A DNA stretch of 64,000 bases. Source: Dryococelus australis. Taxonomy: Eukaryota > Arthropoda > Insecta > Phasmatodea > Phasmatidae. The position numbers and the translations under genes are program-made. Each line of letters begins with the position of its first letter. Within the stretch, counting starts at the first letter, position 1. Location of the stretch: assembly GCA_029891345.1 (NCBI GenBank), contig CM056993.1:272212900-272276899 (forward strand), written 5' to 3'. Of this stretch, positions 13,194 to 25,717 are shown one piece after another. Under the pieces are notes generated by a model that worked only from the letters and a program-made list of their open reading frames with translations, did no database searches and was not told the DNA's origin.

Positions 13194-13284
<91 letters not shown>
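13072..13284. repeat. (TA)n microsatellite with interspersed aaacataatgtattggtga units
   Basis: Long TA runs (the last about 85 bp, ending near 13284) are separated by copies of aaacataatgtattggtga, so the tract is a compound microsatellite in which TA expansion has occurred between copies of a short unit. The Tyr-Ile repeat reading frames in this tract are artefacts. Confidence 0.9.
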
Positions 13285-13292
<8 letters not shown>

Positions 13293-14304
13293 TGTATATA
13301 TATGTAGGCTGATGCAGTGTGATGGCTTGGTATGCCCGTATAAAATTTACAAGGTTGATATTTTTGTTTGCATGTATAAAATATAAAGAAATTAAATGAT
13401 CATGTAAACCATAAATGGTTATTATGATTCCTATTAAGGTATTTTAAAGCATACTTACATAAAGACTTACTCCGATCTTCTCTTTGTTTTAGGTATTCTT
13501 CCCAAGTTTATAATGCTCCTCGACAATGTCAAGTAGACATCGGAGAACCAGGTTGTTCATTTTCGGCAGAAAAAATGTTGGAGACACCTCAAAAACTCAC
13601 GAGTTCCCTGTCTCTTACAGAAGAAGATGGTGTGGCTCTCCTATGATCAAACACTGATCAAGAGTCAAAATCGTTTAGCACTGTCTGCGCACAGCTTCTG
13701 GAAGCTGTAGAAAACCTTTCTTCTTCAGCATCTCTAACAGAAAAATTTACTCATCAAGTAATGACTAGTCCTGGTTGATCAGCATCCAGATAGAAGGTCG
13801 CTGATTGTTTGACGTTGCATTTCTGTTCCAAGAAATGTTGCGAATTAGTCAGCATAACAAAGTGTTTTACTGTTCGTTTGAAGGTATGCAGTTGACAGAA
13901 GAACATAGGAAAGGAATAAGTTCATGTGATTTTCAGTGTAACATGTGTGGTACTATTAAAACAATTTCCTCAGAGGACCCAAGGGAAAATTTCAACAGTA
14001 ATATGGCATGGGTTAACAGTATGTTGTTGACAGGACAAAGTTTTACCCAGTTGCAAGAAATAACTTCAACTTTGGAAATTCCTTGCATTGCTAAGGAAAC
14101 TTCCAACAAATGTCAGAAAGAACTTTCTTCAGTTATCCATGATGTAGCGTGGCAACGAATGGAAGCTGCTGCAAAAGAAGAAGCGATTTAGCATTAGAAA
14201 AGGGCAATGCAGACTTCGATGGAGTTTCTCTAATAGCAGTCGTTAATGATGGAGCTTGGTGTAAACGATCATATGGAAACAAATATGATGCTCTTTCTGG
14301 GGTG

Positions 14305-14803
14305 GTGAGTATTCTGAATTTCATAATTTATTATTTATAATTATTATGAGTTTGTTTGAGTCGCAGGAAAATAGTTATGCCAATACGAAATACTTAACCT
14401 AGATTATTCATTTCCTAATTAAAATCAACACAAAAACTATACTGCATACAATATTTCTTATATAAATTATGTCTACAAAATAATGCTATCTAAAATAACA
14501 TCATAAAATAACAATGAAATTTTTTTTTCGATAATTTTTTGTGTAGGTTCTTTCTCCTCCTCAATAGCCTATCAATGCTCTAGCCTGCTTGGTAATGGGA
14601 ATTTTGCAGCAATTTAACTTCTTGCATAAGCAGACGATTACAAAAGTCTACTGATAGACCAATGTGGTTTGCAATCCCTCTTCAGTTAGCCTCCCGGCAT
14701 AAAATTCGGAAATACAAGTCTCCTAATTATATAGCTTTTGTTTACTTCCACGTAATTACATTTCAAAATAAAATAAAAAAAACAATTAATTTGTTTCCTG
14801 TAG
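14305..14803 (+). other. intron of the Mutator-YqaJ gene
   Basis: Donor GTGAGT at 14305-14310 and acceptor TTTCCTGTAG ending at 14803 flank a 499-bp AT-rich segment. Joining the flanking exons brings DALSGV next to VYIIGKETKK, the order seen across the family. This supports a real intron over an insertion. Confidence 0.65.
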
Positions 14804-14999
14804 GTTTACATTATTGGAAAAGAAACGAAGAAAGTGATATTCGAAGCACAAGGAATTGCTATTGCTGTATTTGTTCTCAGGTAAACACAAAAATGAAATC
14901 CAAACGACCATGTCTACTTTAAAAATTGGAAAAGGTCTTCAAATGCAGTGTGTTAATGCACAACTTGAAATATCATCAGTTGATTGGTGAGTCGGAACA

Positions 15000-17486
15000 T
15001 CATCAGTTAAATGTTGTTTTTATAATAGAGCCAATGATATTTCGAAATAATCTAAGTGTAGTTTTTTTCGTGTAATTTTTACCTCAGAGGATTTATTTTG
15101 TCAATAACTACTAAGGACTCGGTTTCTGGAACAGAAAACTTCCATATTTACCTACACGCTACATCAAAATTAGTAGAATTTCGCCTTATTCTATAAGTTG
15201 CAACGTTTTTCTCAGGTGAAACTTGTTTTCTGCATAGTGAAGAAACCACAAGTTCGATAATAAATACAATTAGTTCAAATATTAAAATCAGAGTCAGAGA
15301 ATTATTATTAATTAATATGTTACCTCAAAATATCTCTTAAAAATAAAAATCTAATTCAGTGACAATAAATTCATGTAGTGATAGATTTACATTGTAGTAG
15401 GTTTCACATGTAAATTATTTGTCTTCTTTTTTCAAAGAAAAAAAAAAAAGTGTTTATCCTTCTGGTGAACAATGTATTTTGACATGTTTTTTGGAAGCAC
15501 ATGTTTCAGTTTCTGGCAGCCTGCGTAGCAATGTAAGTTTGAGAAAGTCACCAAGAACGTACTGGTTCATTAAACTATCACATGTGCTAAAGTCAACTGT
15601 ATATTCGGAATACCTATGCTAAACATTAGCGAAGCTATCAGAAATAAGGTTACTATTTCAAAATGTATGTGTGCTCTTTCTTAAGAAGACCATTATCTGC
15701 TTCTTTTCTTTAATCACGCGCGCATTCAGTGTACCTGAGAGAAATATTTTGCTGGTGCTAACAATAATCTTGTTTGTATATGGCCAGACAAATATTTAAT
15801 TACACATACAAAATATTTTGTTACTTCGGAAATTTTGTGATTCAGCCAAGTTGAGTTTGTTAGGCTAAAAAATAGATATATTTCAGTTGAACAAACCAAT
15901 TTGTTGACTAGACAAATTATTCGTGACAGCAAAATATATTTAAAATTCAATTTAGCATATTTTTTGGCCACATGCAAACAAGTATTTGGTTATCTCAAAC
16001 AAAAATTTTTTCTCAGTGGACAGAGCCCCAATACATTTCATAGTGCATCATTCCATACAACTTAATCTGCCGATGAATATTATTTAAAATACATTACCTT
16101 TGCTGACCTACTGTGCATAACTCAGTTGGAACGCCAGTTTGAGGTGTAGGAGGTTCTGGGTTCGAGTCCCTTGCAAAGCATGGGTGTTATTGTAGGTTAA
16201 ATTATAGGTTAGTTGGTAAGCCATCCCTTGATAAGCATTTGCTGAATAAAAGGGAAAGAGAGTTTTAATAATAACTACAAATATAAAAAAAAATACAGTA
16301 CTTTGTATCACTGATGTCACAGAGTGTTGAAACAATTCTAGTTGCGATCTTCAGACTTTATACGATAATTAAATATATAATATACATTTCACTCACACAA
16401 TTATTACTAAGTTTTACGTAGTTGACAAAAATTATTCAGAGGACTGTGAGCCATTATGATTACTAATGAAGCATATGTTTATGTTTGGAAAGACTTTATC
16501 GATTTGTTTTTATATGTGCAACCAAGTTATGAGCACAAATCCATGGACACCGATTTGGTATCCAAGTTGATCTGAACCAGCTGTAGTGACAAAGTTTCAG
16601 ACACATTTGACATGAGCGTAATTTAAATTGTTTATTTTCAAAAATAATATTTCGAAAGTAATAAAATCACAGTTTAATAGCTTGTTAAAATACAACTAAC
16701 GGGTTCTGTAATTGGGTTTATTTGTTTCGGGACAACAAAAATACTGCTGATTCCTTTTGTTCAGCGAACTATCTGTGATTTAGTATGAACTATAAGCCCT
16801 AGAGTAGGAATAAAGTGTTCTGATATTGGGATTTTTTTTTTCTGAAACATTCACTGGACAGTATTATAACAGAAATATGTTTTGGTATTACTTACTAAGT
16901 TGTTAATATTTAGGTTGAACCAACAATACATTTTACAGCTGCAAACTATGCTACTAGTATTTGTGTTAATGATTACGGTAAATTTGTTCTACAGTGATAT
17001 TTCGTCCTTGGCAAAACATTCAGATTTATGCATAACCTAAGACTTAAAACCAATAACTGTTTCGATACAATTCAGTTACTTCTCATAATACTATTTTACT
17101 AACTAATTACTTCGATAATTCTTTTTTTGAAGCTTTATAGTTGGTAATTTGTAACTTCGGGGTGAATTTACCGACTCATCAACATTATTATCGCGGATTT
17201 ACCACTATGGGCATGGATGCATATGGCGTTTTTAGGGTATGTAGCCCATACTTCAGTTAACGAAATAAAGGAAGTAAAAACATAAGCACAGGTCAAGTAA
17301 TTACTGTGTATACTGGGTATATGAAGCTAGTCTAGAGACCTTTGAGGTATAGACACTGAAAAACTGCTGTTTTGCCCATAAAAGTTTTTTTTAACATAGA
17401 CTTAAACAAGTACGTACATGTTATTTTCCTTGCTTTTAAATAGCTGATATTTTTGGGGTTGATAAATGTAATATTAACTTTTTCAG
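15000..17486 (+). other. second intron or insertion in the Mutator-YqaJ gene
   Basis: About 2.5 kb without supported coding sequence separates the CYCCIC/NWKRSSNAV end of exon two from the GDGDS start of exon three, which has a good acceptor (ttaactttttcag ending at 17486). The donor could not be fixed. A tRNA-derived SINE sits inside at about 16110-16285. A piece of the transposase domain between these blocks may also be lost here. Confidence 0.45.
16110..16285 (+). mobile_element. tRNA-derived SINE
   Basis: A tRNA-like head carries a box A-like taactcagttgg (16118-16129) and a perfect box B ggttcgagtcc (16159-16169) at promoter-like spacing. It is followed by a short unrelated body (gttattgtaggttaa...) and an A-rich end near 16285. 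The acceptor stem does not pair, and a body follows it, so this is a SINE and not a tRNA gene. Transcription would be by RNA polymerase III from the internal promoter. Confidence 0.7.
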
Positions 17487-18226
17487 GAGATGGTGACAGC
17501 AATATAATGAATCAGTTGATGAAAGCTCGACTGTATGGTCCAAACTTTACTATCGCCAAAATTGAATGCAGTAACCACATACTGCGAAATTATCTTCGAA
17601 GGATTCGTGGTATCGCACAAAAGACAAAGAAAGAAGGTGGTCCAGTTTCTCCTGTTTTACGAAAGGCGGTGTCTGACAAACAACTCCATCTTCGAGCTGC
17701 TGTCACTGGAGCTGTGCATCACAGGCCTGCTCATAAAGATTTATTAATCCACATAAAGATCGAAGAACTGAAACGTGGCATTTATAATGGCCCATTTCAC
17801 GGTTTTTGCGACCATACAGGATGCGAGTTAAGGGGTTATTTAATCAGTGGTTCTAAAGAGAATGAAGAATATCTCGCACCATCTCTTCAAAGATCGGGAA
17901 TATGGCAAGAAATAATAGCAGCTCGAAATATTGTTGCACGTCATGCTGTAAGCCTTTTACACAATGTTAATACTAATCCAGCTGAGTCTTTCAATAATGT
18001 TGTCTGCAAGTACATATCTAGTAAACGAATCAACTTTTCTTTGAGAGGATGTTATCAAACAAGAAGTGAACTGTCTGTAATTTCTTATAACTCGTGTCAT
18101 CAAACTCAGTCCTTTATTCATAAAGGATTAACAAAAAATTGTCCTGAAAGCATTACCAAAGCTCATATACAGCATAAGGAACGTACAGCCGAGAAAAGAA
18201 AGCGCAGGAGGATGGACAAACCATAA

Positions 18227-19036
18227 AAATTGAAGTGCAGGAAGCAACAGATGTCAGGTCCGACAGTGATTATGGCTGCATTGAACTAGGATTGCCCGAC
18301 ATGGAGCCAGACGTTTTTGAGAAAAAAAAACACAGTTTCTTGCCAATCTTCGGCTAACGGAGAAGGAACGAGAAAATCTTCAGATTGCTACTAAGGGACA
18401 AAGTGATTCTCTTCTTTGGAAAGCAGACCGACTCAAGCGACTGACACTGTCTCACTTTGGCACAACCTGTAAAATGAAGAAATCCACCGAGCGAGGGAAG
18501 TCCGTTGTTAATATTTTGTACAGCAAGTTTTCTGGGACAGCGGCCACGAGATATGGTTTGGAAAATGAGCGAGACGCCATAGAGGATTTTGAATTCAAAA
18601 GTGGTAAGAAGGTAGCTCGTTGTGGTTTATTTGTCGATCTGGAGTATCCATTACTCGCGGCATCGCCTGACGTCCTTGTTGGAGATGATGGTATCCTTGA
18701 AGTCAAATGTCCTACTATAGCCTCCAGATTAACGCCAGAGGAAGTAGTAAAAGAGAAAAAGGTTCAATTTTGTAACATTGTGGATGGCAAAATGTTTTTG
18801 AAGGACGAGCATGCATATATGTATCAAGTACACAAAGGCAACTGCATATTACAAATCACAAATACTGTTTTTTTGTTCTTTGGTCACTACATGGATCACT
18901 AGACCAAAAAATTTAAAGAAACTACAATTTCTGGAAAGCAAAAATCATCAAAAAACTTACACAGTTTTACATGGCAAGCCTTCTTCCAAAAATAATAGAT
19001 CCTCGCTACCCTAGAAGCATGGAAATCAGGGAACCT
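18227..19036 (+). pseudogene. YqaJ/lambda-exonuclease-type nuclease domain (C-terminal part of the Mutator-YqaJ gene), broken
   Basis: After a frameshift at 18226 and another at an A-run near 18330, one open frame to 18902 codes for a PD-(D/E)XK nuclease of the YqaJ viral-recombinase family. It contains LLWKADRLKRLTLSHFGTTC, then ATRYGLENERDAIEDF, GLFVDLEYPLLAASPDVLVG and GILEVKCP (catalytic Asp, Glu, Lys), then HAYMYQV. Shifted continuations near 18910-19036 keep IIDPRYPRSMEIREP, resembling the usual end of these proteins. Such nucleases digest one strand of duplex DNA 5' to 3' in phage recombination; a role beside a transposase is inference. All nuclease residues are still present although the frame is broken, which suggests fairly recent decay. 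Confidence 0.78.
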
Positions 19037-20733
19037 TTTAATAATACCTTAAATTGGTACATGAGTAATATTTCTTATATTATTACTTTAGCTGGTAACC
19101 AACCAGAAACATGTGAACTTCTGCTGAAGGTAGATTTTTTTTGTTTACATATTGACTAGCTTATAAGAAGACACAATTTAACATAGTGTGACGTTATGCT
19201 GCTAGTTATAAATGAATAGGAAGGTGCAGTTTCGTCGGTTTCTGTGTCGATACAATTGAACCATTTAGTTCTGTACACTTTGAAATATATTTGTTTGTAG
19301 TGTAAAAACGTGTTATCAGAAAACTGTGTTTATACACCAGTTTGTATATATTAGCCTAGTTTTTGATTCTGATGTATGATATTGTGCTTTATAGCTCAAT
19401 TTTTATGGATCATTTTAAAAGAACCACGTAAAAAATATGTTGTTAACAATATATCGTATTATGCACTTAAAGTACTGCAAGTATCGTGCAATACATAGAG
19501 TTGGTGTTGTTAATGTATTCTGTTCTTTCAAATTTTCATCTTGTATATTTGTTTGAATTACTTTGTCGTATGTTTTCATGATAAAATCCTACTATGTATT
19601 TTTATAAAATGCGTATTTAATTTTAAATGTGTATAGGTGAATAATACTTTATTATGGCTAATAGTTCTAAAGTTTCAAAACATGTAGCCAAATATTTTAA
19701 AAAACTTCCTAAATTAAAAAAAATTTGCCTATTTTTGTGAAAAAAAAATTATATATATATCACAACTGTTTCAGCAGTAAGTGAGGATAGTAAAGACAAT
19801 GTTTTATAAAACTATTATTGCAATAACAGTGTGAATACTGTTATGGATTTATGTGCTATTAGTTATTCCTTTAAGTAATACATATTTACCTTGTGAATGT
19901 AATTTCCAATTTCTTTTTGAAAAAAAATTATTCTTGGTTGAAAATTAGGAAAAAAAGAATTTTCACTCAACCACTGAAAGTCTTAATACATCTGAAACTG
20001 ATTTACTCGAAGGAACAGAACAAGGGAGCGATGTGCGCGACAAAAACATATGCGCGTCTAGCACCCTATCGTTCCCAAGCGCAAGGCGTGCAGCATTTCC
20101 GTGTTTGTGCTCTAATGTGCAAATTATACCTGTCAATTAGACAGTATCAATTTACTTACACATCATATAAGACCACATTATTATTTAACAATATTCGTAC
20201 AATTTTACTTTTCTGCTACATCTTAACTAAACTGCGCTGGCCAGCTCTAAATGTGCGTTATTTTTTTCTTTTTTTTTTCTCCTCTCTTTGAATTCACTCA
20301 GTATAATAAACGTAAAATAATGCCAACACGTATAATTGATATTTACCTTATTTGGTTTTTAAAAAATCCTCATTCTCAGAACATTTATTACTGAGATACC
20401 GCTTAAAAACGTGAAAACTATGATTTTACAGAAAATCGCTCAGTGTACAGGATTATTTAAGTTTACTATAAATTACAGTTTAAGAAGTCCAGCAACTTTT
20501 CTTGTATTGTCAGGAATGAAAAACGATATGATTTTTGTAATAAATATATTTTATGTGTATATAAATACAGTAGAAGAAACTTAATTATATTTTTAAATAG
20601 TGTGAAGCACTTATTTTTTACATGTATATGCTTTGAATGCGGCTATGAATTATTCTTATTACACTTACGAATAAAGCAAGGAATTGAAGATTTCTTTATT
20701 GCCTGATTTGTATTTTTGACTCAGTTAAGCGAT
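19037..20733. other. AT-rich noncoding sequence
   Basis: No gene, domain or repeat could be supported. A stop-free frame (18971-19159) trails out of the YqaJ region. Near 20010-20080 is a small CpG-containing island with no recognised content. Confidence 0.5.
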
Positions 20734-21061
20734 TCAATTATACGTAAAACATACTTCTTGTGTCCAGTATGTCAATGTACAGTCATCGGATTCACAACGC
20801 CTGGTTCGCATAGCCATCGCAAGTGTCGAGGATAAACCGGCCGCTTGCTTTCGCAACTTCAGCCTGGTGGTGTGACATCTCGCATGCGACCTTGAGTATA
20901 GCTCCCCGTTCCTCACCCTCATTTTCCACCAACTTGTGTCTGCTCGGCTGTCTGGAGGGGAGGAACAGATACCAGCATCGCTGGAGGGGTGGGAAAGCAC
21001 ACCTAGTTCCGAAGATTGCCCGTGGAAGCGAAGCGGTGGTTCCCACATAAATATGCAACAT
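20734..21061. other. GC-richer block with long minus-strand frames, unidentified
   Basis: This 330-bp block is clearly richer in G and C than its flanks and carries two overlapping minus-strand open frames of about 90-104 codons. One (21061-20792) includes HKLVENEGEERGAILKVAC and reads like protein, but I recognise no family and see no splice sites that would join it to anything. It could be an exon fragment, an old transposon piece or chance. Confidence 0.25.
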
Positions 21062-21999
21062 CCGTAATAGCTGTCTTACAAAAGACTAGCAGCTACTGGC
21101 AATAAATGGTTTACATATAATATTTTAGTATTGTTGGTCGCGGGCCGCTAAAACTAGTGTTCACAATAACGTGATTTTTTCTTGTCGCATCGCGTCATGC
21201 GCGTTAGTGTGATTCCAGCATAATTGTGAAACAGCAAATATAGCTCGACGCAGCCCAATGCATCGAGTTGGTCTCGCACTCCTGTTCACCGCTTTGTTGC
21301 GAATTCACTGCGACCAGATTGACCAGGTCAGAAGCACGTTAATAGAATTGGTAACCGGATGTTGATAGTTTTGAATTCCGAGATTCTCTACTGCATTTGT
21401 AACTTGCATTGCCATATGCTTGCCTTTAAATGTTTAAAATGAATGAATATTCGTTAGTTTAAAATGAAGATGGTACCATATTTCGGGGCGAAATTGAGAA
21501 AGTTTTGTTGAAATGGGTCGGAGGTGTGACAAACGTGGATAACCTTAATCTGTGCTCGATGTGCGTACTTTTGATTTAGTTACGATATTTCGAGTCTAAG
21601 TGAAGTTTTAGTATATGCTTTTCTTCGTTGTAACTCGAACTGCATTTCTGAAATATGGATGGTATTGTTTTCAGGTGAGAAGTCTCTGCATTCAATTATG
21701 TTAACACGTTCGTATATTCCATGTCTATTTCTGTCACAATTACAGTGATTGAGTAGTTCTGAAGTTCTCTCCAAATGAGGTTCGCCATCTGTGTTTACAA
21801 TAAGCAATTTCGTGATGTGATCATTTTTTTGTGAACGCTGATGACCAACCTGTTACCAATTCAACCGCGAAAATACACCTTTTGATGTTAAGCCCATGTT
21901 GTCTCTTGCTTTTAGGCCAATAATTGGAGTTGCCCAAAAGCACTTTTTGTTTCGAAGTTCGAAGTAAAAAATTTGATTTTGAATATGAAGCAGCATACC

Positions 22000-22048
22000 A
22001 AGAGTATTTTATTAGAATTCGAATTTTCGAAGCTTCGCCCACCCCTAC
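22000..22048 (-). mobile_element. single hAT-type terminal sequence
   Basis: Read on the minus strand, the end is taggggtgggcgaagcttcg followed by a TTCGAA-rich segment. This is the look of a hAT terminal inverted repeat. No matching partner end or 8-bp target duplication was found nearby, so it is either a truncated copy or a chance match. Confidence 0.35.
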
Positions 22049-22059
22049 TGCAGACATAG

Positions 22060-25000
22060 TTATTTCCGCCTTTGATTAAGCTTTAAGGCCCTCCTCATCT
22101 CATATTAAAAACATTCTTAAGCCCCGACTACAATCACCGTAAGAATTAACAATAAAAAATTGAATCCACACTTGTACATGGGACCAGCTACAACACAACA
22201 TAATGGTTTAAGATGGCAACCTGCTCGCTGCAGTGGGATAAAGAGGACTGAATATTTTCAATTCTCTTACGTCGAGTTCTACGCCGGACAATCACGAGAC
22301 AACATTTCCAACCACGAGAGTCACTGCAATTCAAACTTATAACAAGAACATAGTTATTAAATGAATTCTGTGGTACAGTTCAAATTTTCGCTTATTTAAA
22401 TAGTCAACGCAATTACGAACATGTATACCACACTTTAAATATCCCTAAACACGATTCCCGCGAAACTTTTTTCATCACAAGAAGATAAACGAAATTAAAT
22501 ATGTTAGCCAACGCTTTGTTGTGAAAATATTCACGATACATGTACAGCCTATCTTTTTGTTGCGCTCGTTTCTCATTAGCCGCGTAACAGTTTTCTTACT
22601 TTGGTTGTAGGCAGTTCATTTTCATACTTCCACGGTAACGCCACTGTTATTTTGTTACGGGAACGCTACGGTGATTATAGCCAAGGCTCTAAGGGGTGAA
22701 GAGCCTCCCATTAGTATCGCCAACCCGTGGTTGTGCGGTCCCAGTCATCCATCACCAGTTGTCAGCAGTAGCTACACAAGTCCACGAGTCACCACGTCGC
22801 CCACCAGCCCTCGCCAAGATAGGTTAAGAGTCTCCAGCCAGAAGCACCTCTATATCAGATGAGCAACCAGCATCCAGGTAAATGTGTTAAGGGTCAGCCA
22901 ACTCGTAGAGCCATGACAGTGGCTTTGGATTTTGTACCCCTGAGATAGCCCACTAAGACTTGTTCTTTACACTCAACATGCGCCAGTCCACTATGAAGTT
23001 GCTCAACCTCGTGATTCTCGTTAAACTCGTTAAAATGTTTTGTGATGGTCATATTCACTTTTAATCCCCAAGGTCTTAGATCATTCTTTAATGCTGCTAA
23101 CCCCTCTAAAATAATTGATGTTTAAATTATCCTCCCACTGGGGACGCGTCAAAGGTCCTGCACATCCTCAAGTTTGGATTCATTCGGGCCATTCTTTTTG
23201 GATGTTGCAATTTTTGGAAACAATGGTGCATGTAATGGTTAAAGCTTACAAATTTCATTTAGTTTGAATGCAATTGTTACAAAATCAACCGATTCGTGTT
23301 CCAATAATGCATGCGTTTTTCAGGTACAAGATTTGACTATATAAAATTTTTTTTTTTTTTTTTACATAATGGCGGAATTTTAACAATTAATTAGTAGAGA
23401 CCTGAAATAATAGCATTAGCAAAAAAATATGCAGAATTCAGAATTTCATTACGTAAAATGCGATTTTTCACATTTTTCTTCAAAATCGAAGTTTTAAAAA
23501 TTCACTTTGACATTTACTTCCAACCCAACCAATATTGAACGAGTGTTACAAAATATCTTTTGTTGCTTTGTAAAGTAAATATTGCTAGGCGGAGGGGGGT
23601 TTGCACGCAATCAATATCTATCACGTTCTGTGGTTGAGGTTGACATCGGCTAATATTCAGCGGCGTTAGAGCCATAATTGAGCTCACCACACACGTGTCA
23701 CGTGTCCCACACGTGCACAAAGAGGCCAATAATTTTTAACTTTCGTATAAATGTTATTTTCAGTGTAAAATGTGTTATATTGCCTTTGCAGTGTTTAATA
23801 TGTCTTTAAATGTTTTAGTGTGTTTCTACTAATTTTAAATTGTTTGGTTATAAAATTCAAAGTGCCCGCGGCACCAAGGTTAAGAACACTTAATATTCCG
23901 GAACAAACGCCATCATAAAGAGACACTAAAATAATATTGAAATTCATACGAAAATTATAGAAATGTAACGCAGTATTTAATTTAATTTGTGCTATTTTGT
24001 TTTCACTAATAAAATATTTTACTCGGCGTGCATAGCACTTCCGCTTATGTGAACCGCGTAGGCGGCCATGGTAGGTAGGTGCGACGTTTGTATCTGGACA
24101 GTCTGTCGAGGAGAGCTGGCGAAGTAAAACGCTATGTATTTGAGGATAATGTTCATGTTTGAATATATTATGGCAACATCCCGTATAAACACGTGGCCGA
24201 CCGACGCAAAGTCTTTGTATACGCCATTGTTGCATTTGAGAGCTTATTTATGTAACATCGTATGTGCAATAATTTATTTCAGGGTTCTATGTCAATTTTA
24301 TTCAGTGTTCAATGTATTTTTCACGTAGACATTTTACATGCCTGTAACCACTGCAGTCATAAAGAGAATAATTTTCTCAGCAAGAATAATCTTTTATCTG
24401 AATTTAATTTGCCGCTTCCACACAGAAATATTTCAATTTCGCCTGCACCACGTGGTCGGCTACGAGCTTCATCCAGCGGCATCCACGCCACCTAAGCTTG
24501 TTTTCACCCGCGAATGTTTGTGAATATTCATCTCGTGTCTCATCTTGTTTCGTATATCATTCAAGGGTTTACGTAATTTTGTAATTAGTATAGGTGCAAT
24601 TATTCTTGTCCTAGCTGGCTCTGTGTATAGGCCGTCACCACACTACCCACGTGCTGCAGGGCGAGCTGACTCGTTTGCGTTTGTGATGGCAAGTAATCAC
24701 GTGTGTTATTATGTATTAGATGTTTCATTTGTAATTCACCGTGTCCTGTATTCAGAGAATAACCGCCAGTCCACTTTAGCGGCTGTGAAGGCTGTGCTTT
24801 CACGCACCTTGGTGGGACCATCCATCTAGGTGTGTACTAGAGTAATTGCGGGCTGGGGAGCACCCAAGCGGAATTGGCTAGTCATGACCAAGATAATCAT
24901 AACTTCATTGGCACATTGATGTGTCATTTAAATGCAAGTCTACAGTGAACTTAACTCTTTTATTCAGTAGTGACAGTGTCCTAACCACATATATTTTATT

Positions 25001-25700
25001 AAGTGTTTATTTCCAGTGATATTTAGTAAAAAGTTTAGTATTGCCATTGTGTTTGTAAGCACGCACGGGTGAGACAGACACACACAACCCACACCATCCC
25101 TGAGAACCCCGAGTCTCAATAGTGTGGTGATTGGGAAGCACCACTGGCGTCCAAATTACCAGTATTTGTGTCATCGTTCGTCTCATGTGTCACCCGACGG
25201 CATCAAGGTTTGAACACTCGCAACGTTTACCAAACATCCCCTGTCTTTGTTGTAGCAAGAAGTTATTTCTGCATGTTAACAATTTTGAATATCAAAATGG
25301 TGATAAAGACTATTCACGATAAAGTGAGCACTTTTGAAATCAACCAAAAAATAGTCACTTACTTGCATAAATTTCAACGAGCGCCCTAAGCGACATGCAC
25401 CCAGTAAAGTTGGTAACGATGGATGGAAATAGTTCTGTATATTAACAGCGAATAAAGAGTGTTAGATAACCATTTCTCACAACTTTATTTATTTATCTTT
25501 CTGTTTGTTTTTTTAATGCATTTAAGTGTAAAAATTAGCATATTTGCTAGACGTCTATTTTTTTATAATTTCGCAGTTGCCCTTGACTGGCGCATGAATA
25601 AAATGATAAGACCCACAACAATGTTAATCTTACATAAGGCGGAAGAACACACATTGTGCATACAAGTTGATTTTAAGAAGGACTTTCAAAAGTGCTCATT
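22060..25700. other. sequence without a supported gene
   Basis: Only short unrecognised frames occur. Noted content: a C-rich, Pro/Ser-coding patch at about 22670-22860, a poly-T run at 23347-23363, and CpG-containing patches at about 24030-24130 and 24620-24690. No splice sites or domains could be tied to them. Confidence 0.45.
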
Positions 25701-25717
25701 TCACAGCGAATAGCCGT

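Larger units (their letters stand above)
13493..18226 (+). pseudogene. Mutator-like transposase domain gene, intron-containing and broken (N-terminal part of a Mutator-YqaJ gene)
   Basis: Exon one begins after the acceptor tttgttttag (13492) and runs to a donor gtgagt at 14305. It codes for a Cys-rich CDFQCNMCG segment, a TGQSFTQLQE helix, and the block VVNDGAWCKRSYGNKYDALSGV, which matches the acidic core of the insect Mutator-like transposase domain (Pfam family named Mutator). Exon two opens at 14804 after ttgtttcctgtag (VYIIGKETKKVIF, then CYCCIC in a shifted frame) and runs to about 15000. Exon three opens at 17487 after ctttttcag with GDGDSNIMNQL, IECSNHILRNYLR and NTNPAESFNNVVCKYI, ending in a basic tail. 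Breaks: TGA near 13650, a TGA within GR(stop)LFDVAFL at about 13800, and frameshifts near 13780, 14187, 14850 and 18226. The frame then continues into the YqaJ domain. The preserved splice sites suggest it was once a normal, spliced gene. Confidence 0.75.

Noticed and set aside
13195..13386. Tyr-Ile repeat protein
   Set aside because: Translation of the (TA)n microsatellite.
16118..16190. functional tRNA gene
   Set aside because: Boxes A and B are present but no acceptor-stem pairing is seen, and a SINE body and A-rich end follow.
18452..18706. minus-strand 84-codon frame
   Set aside because: Antisense shadow of the YqaJ nuclease frame, which has all catalytic motifs.
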